From: Microcaldota archaeon
Lineage (GTDB): Archaea; Micrarchaeota; Micrarchaeia; Micrarchaeales; Micrarchaeaceae
Reading direction: 5' to 3'
NCBI GenBank assembly: GCA_028866715.1
Contig: JAGWHO010000003.1
Coordinates: 1-64,000 of the forward strand
Length of the DNA: 64,000 nt
Position 1 is the stretch's first letter. Every line of letters starts with the position of its first letter. Below are positions 24,936-33,405 of this stretch, in pieces. A program made the translations under genes and the position numbers. The notes below the pieces were generated by a model that had not been told where the DNA came from, made no database searches, and worked only from the letters and a program-made list of their open reading frames with translations.

Positions 24936-24954
24936 ATTATAATATATTATAATA
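24935..24954 (-). promoter_or_regulatory. 20-bp perfect palindrome at the AbrB/PIN promoter
   Basis: A perfect palindrome centred at 24944/24945 (core TTATAATATATTATAA) abuts the ATG and overlaps any TATA element. It looks like an autoregulatory operator. Its layout parallels the palindrome before the MNT/HEPN genes. Confidence 0.5.
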
Positions 24955-24988
24955 AAATATTTAAGGCTTGCTGAGGATTAGCATAACG

Positions 24989-25087
24989 CGGGCTCGGGGG
25001 GAGTTTCATCTCTATTTAAAGAAATTTTGAACCCCCGACTTAGAGGTTAAAAGCCTCCCACTCTGGCCAGGCTGAGTTACGAGCCCG
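24989..25087 (-). tRNA. tRNA-Lys(UUU) with a T-loop intron
   Basis: Minus strand: acceptor stem GGGCTCG/CGAGCCC, G73; D-stem ACTC/GAGT; anticodon stem GGAGG/CCTCT with loop CTTTTAA (anticodon TTT at 25049-25051); variable loop AAGTC; T-stem GGGGG/CCCCC. Between the T-stem halves are 30 nt instead of 7, so about 23 nt (25003-25025) must be removed. Mature length is then 76 nt. It is the nearest upstream feature to the AbrB gene on the same strand. Confidence 0.92.
25003..25025 (-). other. T-loop intron in tRNA-Lys
   Basis: A 23-nt insertion after TTCAAA of the T-loop, flanked by a TTTC/GAAA helix. Removal restores a standard seven-base T-loop. It falls at the same place (about 59/60) as the insertion in the nearby tRNA-Ser. 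Confidence 0.8.
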
Positions 25088-25129
25088 CTGATTGTTAATG
25101 CATTGTTCAGCTATATAAACGCTTCGAAT

Positions 25130-25720
25130 CTACTTTCTCTCAAGGCCGTAAAGAGCAGGAGAACCATCTTCCGGGAAATCATTGAACCGTATCCTCAGCG
25201 TGACAAAGTCGTTGATGTCGTCGCTGAGGTACTTGTTTACCTGCACGTGAAGATGCGGAGTGTAGGTAAAGCCTGTGTTGCCGCTAAAGCCTATGACCTG
25301 GTCTCTTGAGACAGTGTCGCCTGGCTTGACCACAACGCCCTGGAACTTGAGGTGCTCGTAATAGCTGGATATCTTGCACCCGTCATCAGGATCATGCATT
25401 ATCTCGACGTAGTTGCCTTCAGCCCAGTATTTCGTGCTTATCCCGTGCACGTCCGAATCGTCCTTTATCTCTACGACAATTCCGTCTGCCATCGCATATA
25501 CAGGCGTACCCTCATTGACCAGGAAGTCTATCGAGTTGTCGAGATTGTGGCCTGGGACGTGCGCAGGCGAGAAGCCGGTAGCGCCGTATTCCTTTATCGC
25601 ATCTTTTGGCACTGGAAGGTCGAAAACGGTCTTTGTATACTCGTCGGTGTGCTTGTCGGTGACTAGGCCCTTGCTTACTACAAACTCGGCCTGGTTCATG
25701 AAAGCCTTTTTGTACGGCAT
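25130..25720 (-). CDS. M23-type (LytM-like) metallopeptidase domain protein
   Basis: A 196-residue protein with the M23 fold. HNLDNSIDF holds H58 and D65, followed by VNEGTPVYAMADGIVV, then YEHL (H123) and PHLHVQV (H156, H158). Zinc ligands appear intact. M23 enzymes cut peptidoglycan cross-bridges in bacteria. There is no signal peptide or membrane segment, and archaea lack that wall, so the substrate is unclear. A TATA-like CTATAAATACTTTTA lies about 25 bp upstream, implying a leaderless mRNA. Confidence 0.85.
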   Translation of the reverse strand: MPYKKAFMNQAEFVVSKGLVTDKHTDEYTKTVFDLPVPKDAIKEYGATGFSPAHVPGHNLDNSIDFLVNEGTPVYAMADGIVVEIKDDSDVHGISTKYWAEGNYVEIMHDPDDGCKISSYYEHLKFQGVVVKPGDTVSRDQVIGFSGNTGFTYTPHLHVQVNKYLSDDINDFVTLRIRFNDFPEDGSPALYGLERK

Positions 25721-26065
25721 GATGAATCTGCTTGGTAAAAGTATTTATAGATGGTCATTGCTGCTGGAACGTCATTCATCGTATGCCGGCGAATCCGGTA
25801 TATATATGGCCAGCAGTAAAAGATATCATGACCGGCAAGAACATTGACGCGGCATTATGTGTGCTCATCGGCTCGAGGCCAGGGCCGCGGGTAAGAGTGG
25901 CAGAGGCTGAACCCAAGAGCACGCCAGTACATGCGGGCAAGCCGCAAATCCAACTGCTTAGGCAGGGAAAGGAGCTGCATGAAGCACTCGATCCTCTCTG
26001 ATCCTGCTTAGAGATCCTGGCGCACAATGCGCCCATATCCTAATCAATTGAATGTTTCTGCAGGA
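25721..26065. other. intergenic region with no confident gene
   Basis: A 345-bp stretch between the M23 gene and the IPP isomerase gene. It holds the M23 promoter at its left end and one weak short plus-strand frame. No RNA gene or repeat is evident. Confidence 0.5.
25828..26001 (+). CDS. possible 57-residue protein
   Basis: A short frame beginning MTGKNIDAALCVLIGSRPG and ending LHEALDPL. A TATA-like TATATATATGG lies 25-30 bp upstream, and GATATCATG resembles the local start-site pattern. No family recognised; may not be coding. Confidence 0.3.
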   Translation: MTGKNIDAALCVLIGSRPGPRVRVAEAEPKSTPVHAGKPQIQLLRQGKELHEALDPL

Positions 26066-26581
26066 TTAATTCCTGCGATTTATTACCTCGTCAGTGAACG
26101 ACAGCCAGGGGGCGTAGTTCTGCGGGTTCCTGGACATGTCTGCCCTCAGGTCCTTCAGGCTCATCCACTTCCAGTCCATGACCTCGTCCTTGTTCGGCTT
26201 TGGCATGCCGTCGAACTCGCCGAAGAATATGTGGTCGTACTCGTGTTCCGTGAGGCCGTTCCCCACCTCTGCCTTGTACGTGTAATGGAACGCCTCCTTG
26301 AGCCGGCACTCGACGCCCATCTCCTCCTTTAGCCGCCTTTGCGCAGCTGCGAGGTTGTCCTCGCCGGGGAACGGGTGGCTGCAGCACGTATTGGCCCACT
26401 TGCCCTGCGAGTGGTACTTCGACAGCGCCCTCCTCTGCATGAGGAGCTGGCCCTTGGAGTTGAACAGCAGCACGGATACGGCCCTGTGCAGCTTCGCACC
26501 GTTCTGGTGCGCCTTCAGCTTCTCCTCTAAGCCTATCTCGTTGTCGTTCTCGTCTACGAGCACAACGTTTATGTTTTCCAT
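26066..26581 (-). CDS. idi: isopentenyl-diphosphate delta-isomerase, type I
   Basis: About 171 residues of the Nudix-fold type I isomerase, which interconverts IPP and DMAPP for isoprenoid lipids. The catalytic Cys is in NTCCSHP and the Glu region is HEYDHIFFGEFDG. A Nudix-like block reads AAAQRRLKEEMGVECRLKEAF. The ATG at 26581 (MENINVVLVDE) is preferred; an ATG 15 bases upstream is also possible. Many archaea instead use the unrelated type II enzyme. Two prenyl synthase genes lie 1.2 kb away on the same strand. Confidence 0.93.
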   Translation of the reverse strand: MENINVVLVDENDNEIGLEEKLKAHQNGAKLHRAVSVLLFNSKGQLLMQRRALSKYHSQGKWANTCCSHPFPGEDNLAAAQRRLKEEMGVECRLKEAFHYTYKAEVGNGLTEHEYDHIFFGEFDGMPKPNKDEVMDWKWMSLKDLRADMSRNPQNYAPWLSFTDEVINRRN

Positions 26582-26639
26582 ACCCACCACAGGCATATTC
26601 TCTGCTCAGCTATTTATTCATTGCCCAGAACTACGGCAA

Positions 26640-27131
26640 TCAGTGGGACAGTGATCTGTCCTTCGGGGCTGCCGTCCTGCTGCCCAACAGCACGCTGTGG
26701 GTGCTGATTATATCAAGTATCGTGTCTTCGTCAAGGCCAAGCTTTTCGTCGCGATGGCCCCTCAGGGCGATATCGTTGGAGGTCACATACGAGACGAATC
26801 TCGAGTCTGATGCTATCTCTTCCGGGATATCGGGAGCCTTGATGCCCTTGTCGCGCGCGTCGCTGTACGCGTCTGCCGCCAGCAGGATTGCAAAATTCTG
26901 GTATGCGTCTCCAACGCCCTGGAGCGTTGCCCAGTCAATGCTGTTGATGTCGGCATTCGCAGGCGCGGGCGGGTTCCTTGAAAACTCCAGGAGCATCGAT
27001 ATCATGTGCATATCGTCTCTAGGTTCCTCGGGGAATATCTGCGCCTTGGTATAGCGGGGTTGCACCCTGAGCACGCGACCGGCTTCGCGCATCGCGGCTG
27101 CCCATTCCTCTCTTGTCGAATCGTCTGGCAT
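26640..27131 (-). CDS. uncharacterised soluble protein
   Basis: A 163-residue acidic, helical protein starting MPDDSTREEWAAAMREAGR, with no recognised domain. The ATG follows GTGATACAC, a normal local ribosome-binding spacing; the in-frame GTG upstream is part of it. It lies in a minus-strand run between isoprenoid genes, without evidence of a role in them. Confidence 0.65.
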   Translation of the reverse strand: MPDDSTREEWAAAMREAGRVLRVQPRYTKAQIFPEEPRDDMHMISMLLEFSRNPPAPANADINSIDWATLQGVGDAYQNFAILLAADAYSDARDKGIKAPDIPEEIASDSRFVSYVTSNDIALRGHRDEKLGLDEDTILDIISTHSVLLGSRTAAPKDRSLSH

Positions 27132-27172
27132 GTGTATCACTAATATTATTTTAACTTAAATCCGTCTTAACG

Positions 27173-27715
27173 TCAGCACTCGTCATCCGTCCTTACGAGC
27201 GGATGCGCGCCTGCGTGTTGGAGAAGCTCGGTGAATCTTACGAAAAGCCTCTCTCCTGCCTCGTCTACGATGTTGAGCTCCTTGCATGCGTTGTACCCGG
27301 GGTATATGCCGCCTGTGCTGTCCGTTAGGAATTTGCCGAGCTTCCTGTGGCGCTCGCTGTCTATAGTCGCAAAGTTCGAGTCCGTGCAAAACAATCCCGC
27401 AGGAAGCTTTACCTTGCTCTCCGGATGCTCGGTGACAAGGTATTTTGTGCCCTCAGCTTCGCCCATGTCTGTGTCGATGTGCGCCCGGTACAGCCCGTGT
27501 CTTGCCGCCTGGCCTGCAAAGTACATCACGAGTTCCACGCAACGCTCCTGTTTTGCCTTTGGCAGGCTCATCGCAAATTCGGAGAGGTTCTCCATGAATT
27601 CCGTCGGCGTATTAGCATCGATGACCTTTGCAAGAGTGAACTTGCCGTCATCTGTCTTCTCGTCTATGCTGTGGCCGCTTGAGAGCGTGCCCCTAGCGGC
27701 TGATGAGGACTGCAT
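27173..27715 (-). CDS. uncharacterised soluble protein
   Basis: A 180-residue protein with a Ser-rich N-terminus and a mixed helical body (PTEFMENLSEFAMSLPKAKQER). No domain recognised. A TATATATAAAC element lies about 30 bp upstream of the ATG, so it has its own promoter. Confidence 0.62.
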   Translation of the reverse strand: MQSSSAARGTLSSGHSIDEKTDDGKFTLAKVIDANTPTEFMENLSEFAMSLPKAKQERCVELVMYFAGQAARHGLYRAHIDTDMGEAEGTKYLVTEHPESKVKLPAGLFCTDSNFATIDSERHRKLGKFLTDSTGGIYPGYNACKELNIVDEAGERLFVRFTELLQHAGAHPLVRTDDEC

Positions 27716-27803
27716 GAGGTATAATGTTTGTAGCGTTTATATATAAGCACTCGATACATCCGTCTTTTGACGCACATTGGATTGGAGAGTAACGAGACGC
27801 GGA

Positions 27804-28862
27804 TTACTTGTCCCTTGTATACATCTCCCTGATTGCCTCGACGAATATAGGCCTGAAGCTGTTGTCCGGCAATAAATTGAACGCGTCCATCAGTGCCAGC
27901 TCGGCCTGCTCTCCGTAGCTCTTGGCAAGCTCCGTCGCCTTCTCGATTGAGCTGTACTTCTCTATCGTCTCTACGAGGAATCGGATCTCCTCTGCCGTCT
28001 TATCCTCTCTTTTCTTTGCGTAGATGCTATTGATCATTGCCCGCTCTTCCTGCGTTGCGCTCTGGTAAGTGTAGATTATTATCGCGGTCAGCTTGCCCTC
28101 GTAAAGGTCGCCGTATCTCTGCTTCCCGAACTTCGCCTCGTCTGCAATCATGTCGAGTATGTCGTCCTTTATCTGGAAGGCTACGCCTGCATAGGCGCCC
28201 ACAGTTTCGAGAGCCCTTATCACGTTTTCAGGCTGGTTTGCGAGCATAGCGCCGATTACCATAGGGTCCATCACAGAGTATCTGCATGTCTTCTCCTTTA
28301 CTATGTGGAGGTAACGCTCCATGGTTACGCCCTCGAGGCTCTTGCCTATGAAGTTGACATCCATTGCCTGCCCCTCGCTGGTCCTGAGCAGGGTATTATA
28401 CGTTCTTGAGGATATGAGTGTGCCTATTGCGGCAGCGGATTTTCCGAATTCAGAAAGCATGCTGTCCGCAATCATGTGAAGCGTGTCGCCTACAGTTATG
28501 GAGAGAGGGATTCCGTATTTCATGTGCAGGGTCGGCAGGCCGCTCCTCACCTTGGCGCCGTCCATAATGTCGTCATGGACCAGCACCCACTCCTGCGTCA
28601 TTTGGATCACAGCAGCAATCTTGTATGACTCCTCCTTCGGCACCCCGAACATCTCTGCGACAAGCATGACAAGCCCGGGCCTCCTGTAGCCGCTCGGCCT
28701 TGAAGGATATTCTCTAACTATGTCGTAGAACCACTTGGCGTCGTTGTCCGCACCGCGCTCCGCGTCGGCGATGCGATTCATTATCTCGTGATGGACCAGA
28801 GGCTTTATCTCGGCTACATAGCCCTTGAAGCCGCTGTGCTCCACGTGCCTGTGCTTATCCAA
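27804..28862 (-). CDS. polyprenyl diphosphate synthase (isoprenyl transferase), paralogue A
   Basis: A 352-residue trans-isoprenyl diphosphate synthase. The first Asp-rich motif is in LVHDDIMDGAKVRSG and the second in FQIKDDILDMIADEAKFGK. Both are full DDxxD. It extends allylic diphosphates with IPP to make the C20 (or longer) chains of archaeal lipids. Product length cannot be set from sequence alone. It lies near a second paralogue and idi. Confidence 0.93.
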   Translation of the reverse strand: MDKHRHVEHSGFKGYVAEIKPLVHHEIMNRIADAERGADNDAKWFYDIVREYPSRPSGYRRPGLVMLVAEMFGVPKEESYKIAAVIQMTQEWVLVHDDIMDGAKVRSGLPTLHMKYGIPLSITVGDTLHMIADSMLSEFGKSAAAIGTLISSRTYNTLLRTSEGQAMDVNFIGKSLEGVTMERYLHIVKEKTCRYSVMDPMVIGAMLANQPENVIRALETVGAYAGVAFQIKDDILDMIADEAKFGKQRYGDLYEGKLTAIIIYTYQSATQEERAMINSIYAKKREDKTAEEIRFLVETIEKYSSIEKATELAKSYGEQAELALMDAFNLLPDNSFRPIFVEAIREMYTRDK

Positions 28863-28966
28863 GGAACCTACACATATTTTTACGTCTTCCGAAATATATA
28901 TAGCTTATGAGAGACGTACCAGGAAGGCCATAACCGGCCATTACCGGGTTGGCTGTCTGAACCGCC

Positions 28967-30034
28967 TTATTTGGTCCTGGATATCATGAAGGCGGCAAGG
29001 TTCTTTAGTATATCTTTGGCCTCTGATTCGGGAATAAGCTTATCTGCCTCGTCCCACGCCTGCTTGAGGATCTTCTCGCCAAGCTCTGTGACATACTCCT
29101 TCGATCCGTACTTCGTTATTATCGCTATGGCTTCGGTTATCAGCGCCTTGTCCCTCGTGTGCATTCCAAGGATCTCTATGAGCCTATTCTTGTCTTCTTG
29201 ATAGCCTGTCTGAAGGACATGTATCACCATGAGGGTTATCTTGCCCTCTGAGATGTCATCGCCTACACCGCCTTTGGTCTTTGAGACGTTGCTCTCGTAT
29301 ATCGCCAAGACATCGTCCTGGATCTGGAAGACAATCCCTACTGTGGCGCCGAACTTGCCCAGCGCCTCGACCACATTCTGAGGCGCGTGCGCGATTATTG
29401 CGCCCATCTCCATCGCGAATCTTGGAAGCACGCCGGTCTTGTCGTGCACCATCTGCAGGTATTTGTCAGGCGTTATTGATGCGGGATCTATCAGGCCTTT
29501 GTGCCACGATATGTCAGTAGCCTGGCCTATCGAGAGCCTCGTCATGTTAGCTATGTACGTGGACATGATCCTGTTCTTAGTTTCCATATCAAGCTTCTTG
29601 CTGTCAATAAGCGCCCTTATCGGGAAGAAGTACATGAAATCGCCGAGATTTGTGGCCACGTCTATGCCGAACTTTATGTGAGCGGCAGGGGCGCTCCTCC
29701 TCATCGGGGAGTTGTCCTCTATGTCATCATGGACCAGCGTGCCGTTGTGTATTACCTCCGGTATTATGGCAAACTCGAGATAGTCCATCGGGTTCTTGCC
29801 CAATGCCTGTATCGTAAGGAGCGCGATGGCAGGCCTCCATCTCTTGCCGCCGAGGTCAAGCAGGTACCATGACGGCTCTAGGATGCTCTTGTTTATCGCT
29901 TCAGTATCGTATGTGTAGCCTGCCCTGCCCAGAAGGCTCTCTATGTAGCGCTCGTCCGACCTCTTCTTCAGGTATTTCTCAAGTTCGGTATTCACAAGCT
30001 TAGAATTTTCTGCAAGATATTCGTCTATGTTCAT
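28967..30034 (-). CDS. polyprenyl diphosphate synthase (GGPP synthase-like), paralogue B
   Basis: A 355-residue homologue of the same family. The first motif is LVHDDIEDNSPMRRS. The second is FQIQDDVLAIYES, where the last Asp is Ala; archaeal GGPP synthases often have DDxxG here. KGGVGDDISEGKITLMVIH is typical of archaeal GGPP synthases. With paralogue A it probably divides the chain-length work. Confidence 0.93.
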   Translation of the reverse strand: MNIDEYLAENSKLVNTELEKYLKKRSDERYIESLLGRAGYTYDTEAINKSILEPSWYLLDLGGKRWRPAIALLTIQALGKNPMDYLEFAIIPEVIHNGTLVHDDIEDNSPMRRSAPAAHIKFGIDVATNLGDFMYFFPIRALIDSKKLDMETKNRIMSTYIANMTRLSIGQATDISWHKGLIDPASITPDKYLQMVHDKTGVLPRFAMEMGAIIAHAPQNVVEALGKFGATVGIVFQIQDDVLAIYESNVSKTKGGVGDDISEGKITLMVIHVLQTGYQEDKNRLIEILGMHTRDKALITEAIAIITKYGSKEYVTELGEKILKQAWDEADKLIPESEAKDILKNLAAFMISRTK

Positions 30035-30154
30035 CTCTAATCCCCACGTTTAAGCGTAGGATATGTCTTATAGCGGTTTATATTCCTATCTGCAAGCTTG
30101 GTTAAAGACGAAGCTGTATGAAGCGGGATAAAAGCCTTGGCTATTCTGCGATGT

Positions 30155-30188
30155 TATAAAAAGAGATTGGGCTGGCGAACCAGCCCAA
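30155..30188 (-). terminator. hairpin terminator after the small membrane protein gene
   Basis: TTGGGCTGG-CGAA-CCAGCCCAA makes a 9-bp perfect stem (30167-30188). Read on the minus strand it is followed by TCTCTTTTTATAAC. It lies five bases after the stop of the 30194-30502 gene. Confidence 0.7.
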
Positions 30189-30193
30189 AAGAG

Positions 30194-30502
30194 TTATCTG
30201 CGCCTTCTTGCCCTTGCAGATCTTGCAGGAGCGGCAGGTGCTGCAGAAGCGCCCTTCTCGCTTATGCTTATTATGAAGGCGATTATCGCTATCCAGAATA
30301 CCGCATCGATCAATAGGCTCGCTATGTTGAGGTGCCACGGGTTGTACTGCGGCGCTATGACCAGCTTGTAGAGCCAAGCCGTAGGATATCCGTACCACGT
30401 CGCGCCTACGAGGCCAGCGGGCGTGCTGCTTATCACTCCGGTTATCAGGGTGACTACTATTCCCCCGACCACAGAAACTATGCCTGATTTGTAGCTCATC
30501 AT
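30194..30502 (-). CDS. small membrane protein, about two helices
   Basis: A 102-residue protein with hydrophobic helices at about 8-28 and 61-81. The C-terminus is basic (ARSARARRRR) and probably cytoplasmic. No family recognised. It is followed by a clear hairpin terminator. Confidence 0.65.
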   Translation of the reverse strand: MMSYKSGIVSVVGGIVVTLITGVISSTPAGLVGATWYGYPTAWLYKLVIAPQYNPWHLNIASLLIDAVFWIAIIAFIISISEKGASAAPAAPARSARARRRR

Positions 30503-30551
30503 ATTCTCACGCTACAAGCTTGTCAAGCTGAATTAAAAAGGTTTCTTTTGG

Positions 30552-31025
30552 TCAGCCCATGTCCTTTGGGCTGATCTCGGTCCTGCGCTCCTCGCTCGTT
30601 GTGTAAATGTGCTCGAGCCTTATCCTGAATATCCTGAACTCTGCCGGCTCAGTGTAGTTCATAGGGTCGTACCTTGCGCCAGGGTTCTCTGTCCCGCTGA
30701 AAAGCTTCCTGCAATAAGTATCTATAGCCGCAGGCACGTCCTGCCTGTTTAGCTGCTCCACAACCCCGGATGCCTGGACGGCATCGTACCTGCCTATGGG
30801 GGTATGTGAATCGAATATCACGAACGCTACGTTCGGATTCTCGATTATGTTCTTGGCGTGAAGCGTGTCTATCGCAGATATGAAGTAGAAGTTGTAGTCC
30901 CTGTCATGCGCGTAGAACACAGTGGCTGCCCATGGCTTGGCCGAGCTGTCGCACGTCGAGAGCACCATGTACTTGTTGCCCTCTATGAGCGACCTTGCGA
31001 TTCTTCCTGCAGTTTCCTTGTCCAT
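30552..31025 (-). CDS. pyridoxamine-5'-phosphate-oxidase-like FMN-binding protein
   Basis: A 157-residue split-barrel flavin-binding protein. It has KYMVLSTCDSSAKPWAATVFYAHD and YNFYFISAIDTLHAKNIIENPNVAFVIFD, the hallmark first half of the PNPOx-like fold. Members bind FMN or F420 and reduce diverse substrates; the substrate here is unknown. It is four bases from the SDR gene, likely one operon of redox enzymes. Confidence 0.85.
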   Translation of the reverse strand: MDKETAGRIARSLIEGNKYMVLSTCDSSAKPWAATVFYAHDRDYNFYFISAIDTLHAKNIIENPNVAFVIFDSHTPIGRYDAVQASGVVEQLNRQDVPAAIDTYCRKLFSGTENPGARYDPMNYTEPAEFRIFRIRLEHIYTTSEERRTEISPKDMG

Positions 31026-31029
31026 AAGC

Positions 31030-31803
31030 TTACCAGATGGTCCAGCCTCCGTCTACGAATATCGTCTGCCCTGTTATGAAGTCGCTAGCGTGCGACGATA
31101 GGAGCATGAGCGTCCCCTTCAGATCGTCAAGGTTTCCGATGCGGTTGAGCGGAGCCTTGGACTTGAGGTAGGTGAGCGTCTTCTCGTCCTTGAAGAAATC
31201 CTCGGTCATCTCGCTCGGGAAATAGCCTGGCGCGATGGCGTTGACGTTCACGCCGCTTTGCGCCCATTCCACGGCAAGCGCCCTCGTCAGGTTTATCACG
31301 CCGCCCTTCGCCGCATGATACGATGATACTGGAAAGATGTCCGCGACCTGGCCGTATATGCTCGCGATGTTGATTATCTTCCCATGGCCTTGCTTTATCA
31401 TGTACTTTGCCACCTCCCTGGCAAATACGAACACTGAGACGAGGTTCGTGTTTATGACCCTCTGCCAGTCCTCCTTAGGCACTTCGGTGGAGGGGCTCTC
31501 CGCGCCCGTGCCGGCGTTGTTCACTAGTATGTCTATGCGCTGGAATTTTTCATAGGCCTTTGCGACGAACTCCTTGACCTTAGTCTCGTCATTCACGTCC
31601 AAAGCCATGTAGAACACGCTTATGCCGTATTTCGCTTCGAGCTGTTTTGCGAACGCCTCGAGCCTGTCGAGCCTTCGCGCGCATATGGCTATGTTCGCGC
31701 CCTTCGACGCAAGCGTCTCGGCAAACAGCTGACCAAGTCCGCTTGACGCGCCTGTGATTATCGCGACGTTGCCTTTTATGTTGAAGAGCTCGTCAACATC
31801 CAT
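31030..31803 (-). CDS. short-chain dehydrogenase/reductase
   Basis: A 257-residue classical SDR. Cofactor motif TGASSGLGQLF, ARR (after strand 2, suggests NADPH), NNAGTG, catalytic Ser in IASIYG, YHAAK active site, and PSEMTEDFF at the end. It should oxidise or reduce an alcohol/ketone. The ATG at 31803 (MDVDELFNIKGN) follows GCGATATC and replaces a longer reading overlapping the next gene. Confidence 0.92.
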   Translation of the reverse strand: MDVDELFNIKGNVAIITGASSGLGQLFAETLASKGANIAICARRLDRLEAFAKQLEAKYGISVFYMALDVNDETKVKEFVAKAYEKFQRIDILVNNAGTGAESPSTEVPKEDWQRVINTNLVSVFVFAREVAKYMIKQGHGKIINIASIYGQVADIFPVSSYHAAKGGVINLTRALAVEWAQSGVNVNAIAPGYFPSEMTEDFFKDEKTLTYLKSKAPLNRIGNLDDLKGTLMLLSSHASDFITGQTIFVDGGWTIW

Positions 31804-31834
31804 GATATCGCTTGTGAGAACGCGTATAAAATAG

Positions 31835-32530
31835 TTACTCTGGCTTGAAGAACGGCAGAGGCTCTGCAAGGTTTATCACCTTGACGTAGCCAGTGGCTTT
31901 GTCGGAGAGTTTTCTCTCGGCAGTGACCCTGTCGGTGTTGTAATCGTACATCAGCGCGGAAAACGGCTCCTTCTCGCCTACCTTCGAATAGGTGAAGACG
32001 CGTGTATCGCCTTCCCTGATGAGATCGCCTGTCCCTATGTACCGCGCGCCCTTTGACACAAACGAGTATATCATCGGCATGCCCTCATCGGAGCCGTTCG
32101 TGAGCAGCGCCTTTACGAGCGACGCATAGTCCTTTATCTGCATGAGCACTATGTTGTCGAACTTTGCCTGCGCCTTTGTGTCGTACATCTCTTTGGGTAT
32201 CTCGATTATCGGCACCTTGAAGGACTTGAAGTCTATCATGTCTTCGGAGATATCATCCTTAAGCTCTGCACTCTCTTTGCCGTCATGGCCTATCCTGAGC
32301 GTACAGAACTTCCTTATGCTCTGCGACTTCACGTAGTAGATGCATCTGGTGTCGCCGAATCTCTCGCCCTGGAGGAACAGCTTGTACGAGCTGCCGTCCT
32401 TTATCGCGCGTATGTGCCTCGGTATGTGCGGTTCTCCTACATGTATCCTTAAGAGATCCTCCAGGGAGTGCAGTTGCACGTACCTGCCGATGAGCTTGCC
32501 CTTCTTCTTGTCATCGTGTTTCTTTGCCAT
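31835..32530 (-). CDS. uncharacterised protein
   Basis: A 231-residue protein with a basic N-terminus (MAKKHDDKKKGK) and a mixed alpha/beta body; no signal peptide or catalytic motif that I recognise. It lies between the secreted protein gene and the SDR gene on the same strand. Confidence 0.65.
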   Translation of the reverse strand: MAKKHDDKKKGKLIGRYVQLHSLEDLLRIHVGEPHIPRHIRAIKDGSSYKLFLQGERFGDTRCIYYVKSQSIRKFCTLRIGHDGKESAELKDDISEDMIDFKSFKVPIIEIPKEMYDTKAQAKFDNIVLMQIKDYASLVKALLTNGSDEGMPMIYSFVSKGARYIGTGDLIREGDTRVFTYSKVGEKEPFSALMYDYNTDRVTAERKLSDKATGYVKVINLAEPLPFFKPE

Positions 32531-32543
32531 CGGCTCACTAAAA

Positions 32544-33371
32544 TCAGTGCTTGAATATCAGGCTTATCAGGTACATTACAGCATAGGCGGGTTCATACAC
32601 TGTCGGGAACCCTAGGACCCCCTGGCCTAGCGCGGAGTAATCGTTTGCCAGGCTTGCCTGGACGTTTATCTGCACGTTGCTCTGCTCGAATACGAGAGGG
32701 CTTGCCAGCGAGCTTACGTAAAGCTGCGTGTCATATACGCCGGGCGTGCCCTCATATACCGGATATATGAAGTTCTGCGATGTGTGGTGCTGCGCTATTA
32801 CGGTGTATGAATTGTTCCATGCTGGAAGGTTGTGCATGTTTATGACGAACGGGCTGTCTGACACTCCTGTGTTGTTTATGGTAACGTATATGCTTGCCGG
32901 CTGGCCCGGGCCTGTGCTTATCGTTGTCGGATGAACCGTAAGGACGAATACATTGGGCGTCACGTTGACGTATGCCCTGAACCTTACGCTGCCGAGCTTG
33001 GAGTAGTTGCCTACGTTGACTGCAGTGAGGTTGAACCCGTATGTGCCGTTCGCCGCGTTCGGCGCAGTTGTTATCCTTATCGAGAGCTGCTGGTTATAGA
33101 GGGATGAATTGGCAGCGAGCCACCCGCTCGGCAGGCTCGATGCGAGGAACTGGTTCCAACCGAGAGGCAGTGTGACACCGCTCTGGTTCTGCGTTGCTGC
33201 CGATATTGTCACGAAGAATGTCTGGCCAGGCCCGACCTTGCCCAGATATACAGTACCGTTGTTCTGCAATGTGGCGTTGTACGGCTCAACCATGTTGACG
33301 TTCGCTGCGCTGGTGAGCGCCGCAAGCGCTATTATCGTGAGCGCGCCTACAAAAATCAGGCCTTTGTCCAC
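32544..33371 (-). CDS. secreted or surface protein with Ig-like repeats
   Basis: A 275-residue exported protein. The signal peptide is residues 1-22 (GLIFVGALTIIALAALTSA). Two beta-rich domains follow, each with CARDB/NEW1-like patterns (GPGQTFFVTISA and GPGQPASIYVTINNTG). About ten N-x-S/T sequons suggest glycosylation. A hydrophobic C-terminus (AYAVMYLISLIFKH) could anchor it. Likely a cell-surface component. Confidence 0.75.
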   Translation of the reverse strand: MDKGLIFVGALTIIALAALTSAANVNMVEPYNATLQNNGTVYLGKVGPGQTFFVTISAATQNQSGVTLPLGWNQFLASSLPSGWLAANSSLYNQQLSIRITTAPNAANGTYGFNLTAVNVGNYSKLGSVRFRAYVNVTPNVFVLTVHPTTISTGPGQPASIYVTINNTGVSDSPFVINMHNLPAWNNSYTVIAQHHTSQNFIYPVYEGTPGVYDTQLYVSSLASPLVFEQSNVQINVQASLANDYSALGQGVLGFPTVYEPAYAVMYLISLIFKH

Positions 33372-33405
33372 TGGATCACTTCTTTAATTGCGATGTCAAA
33401 GCTTA

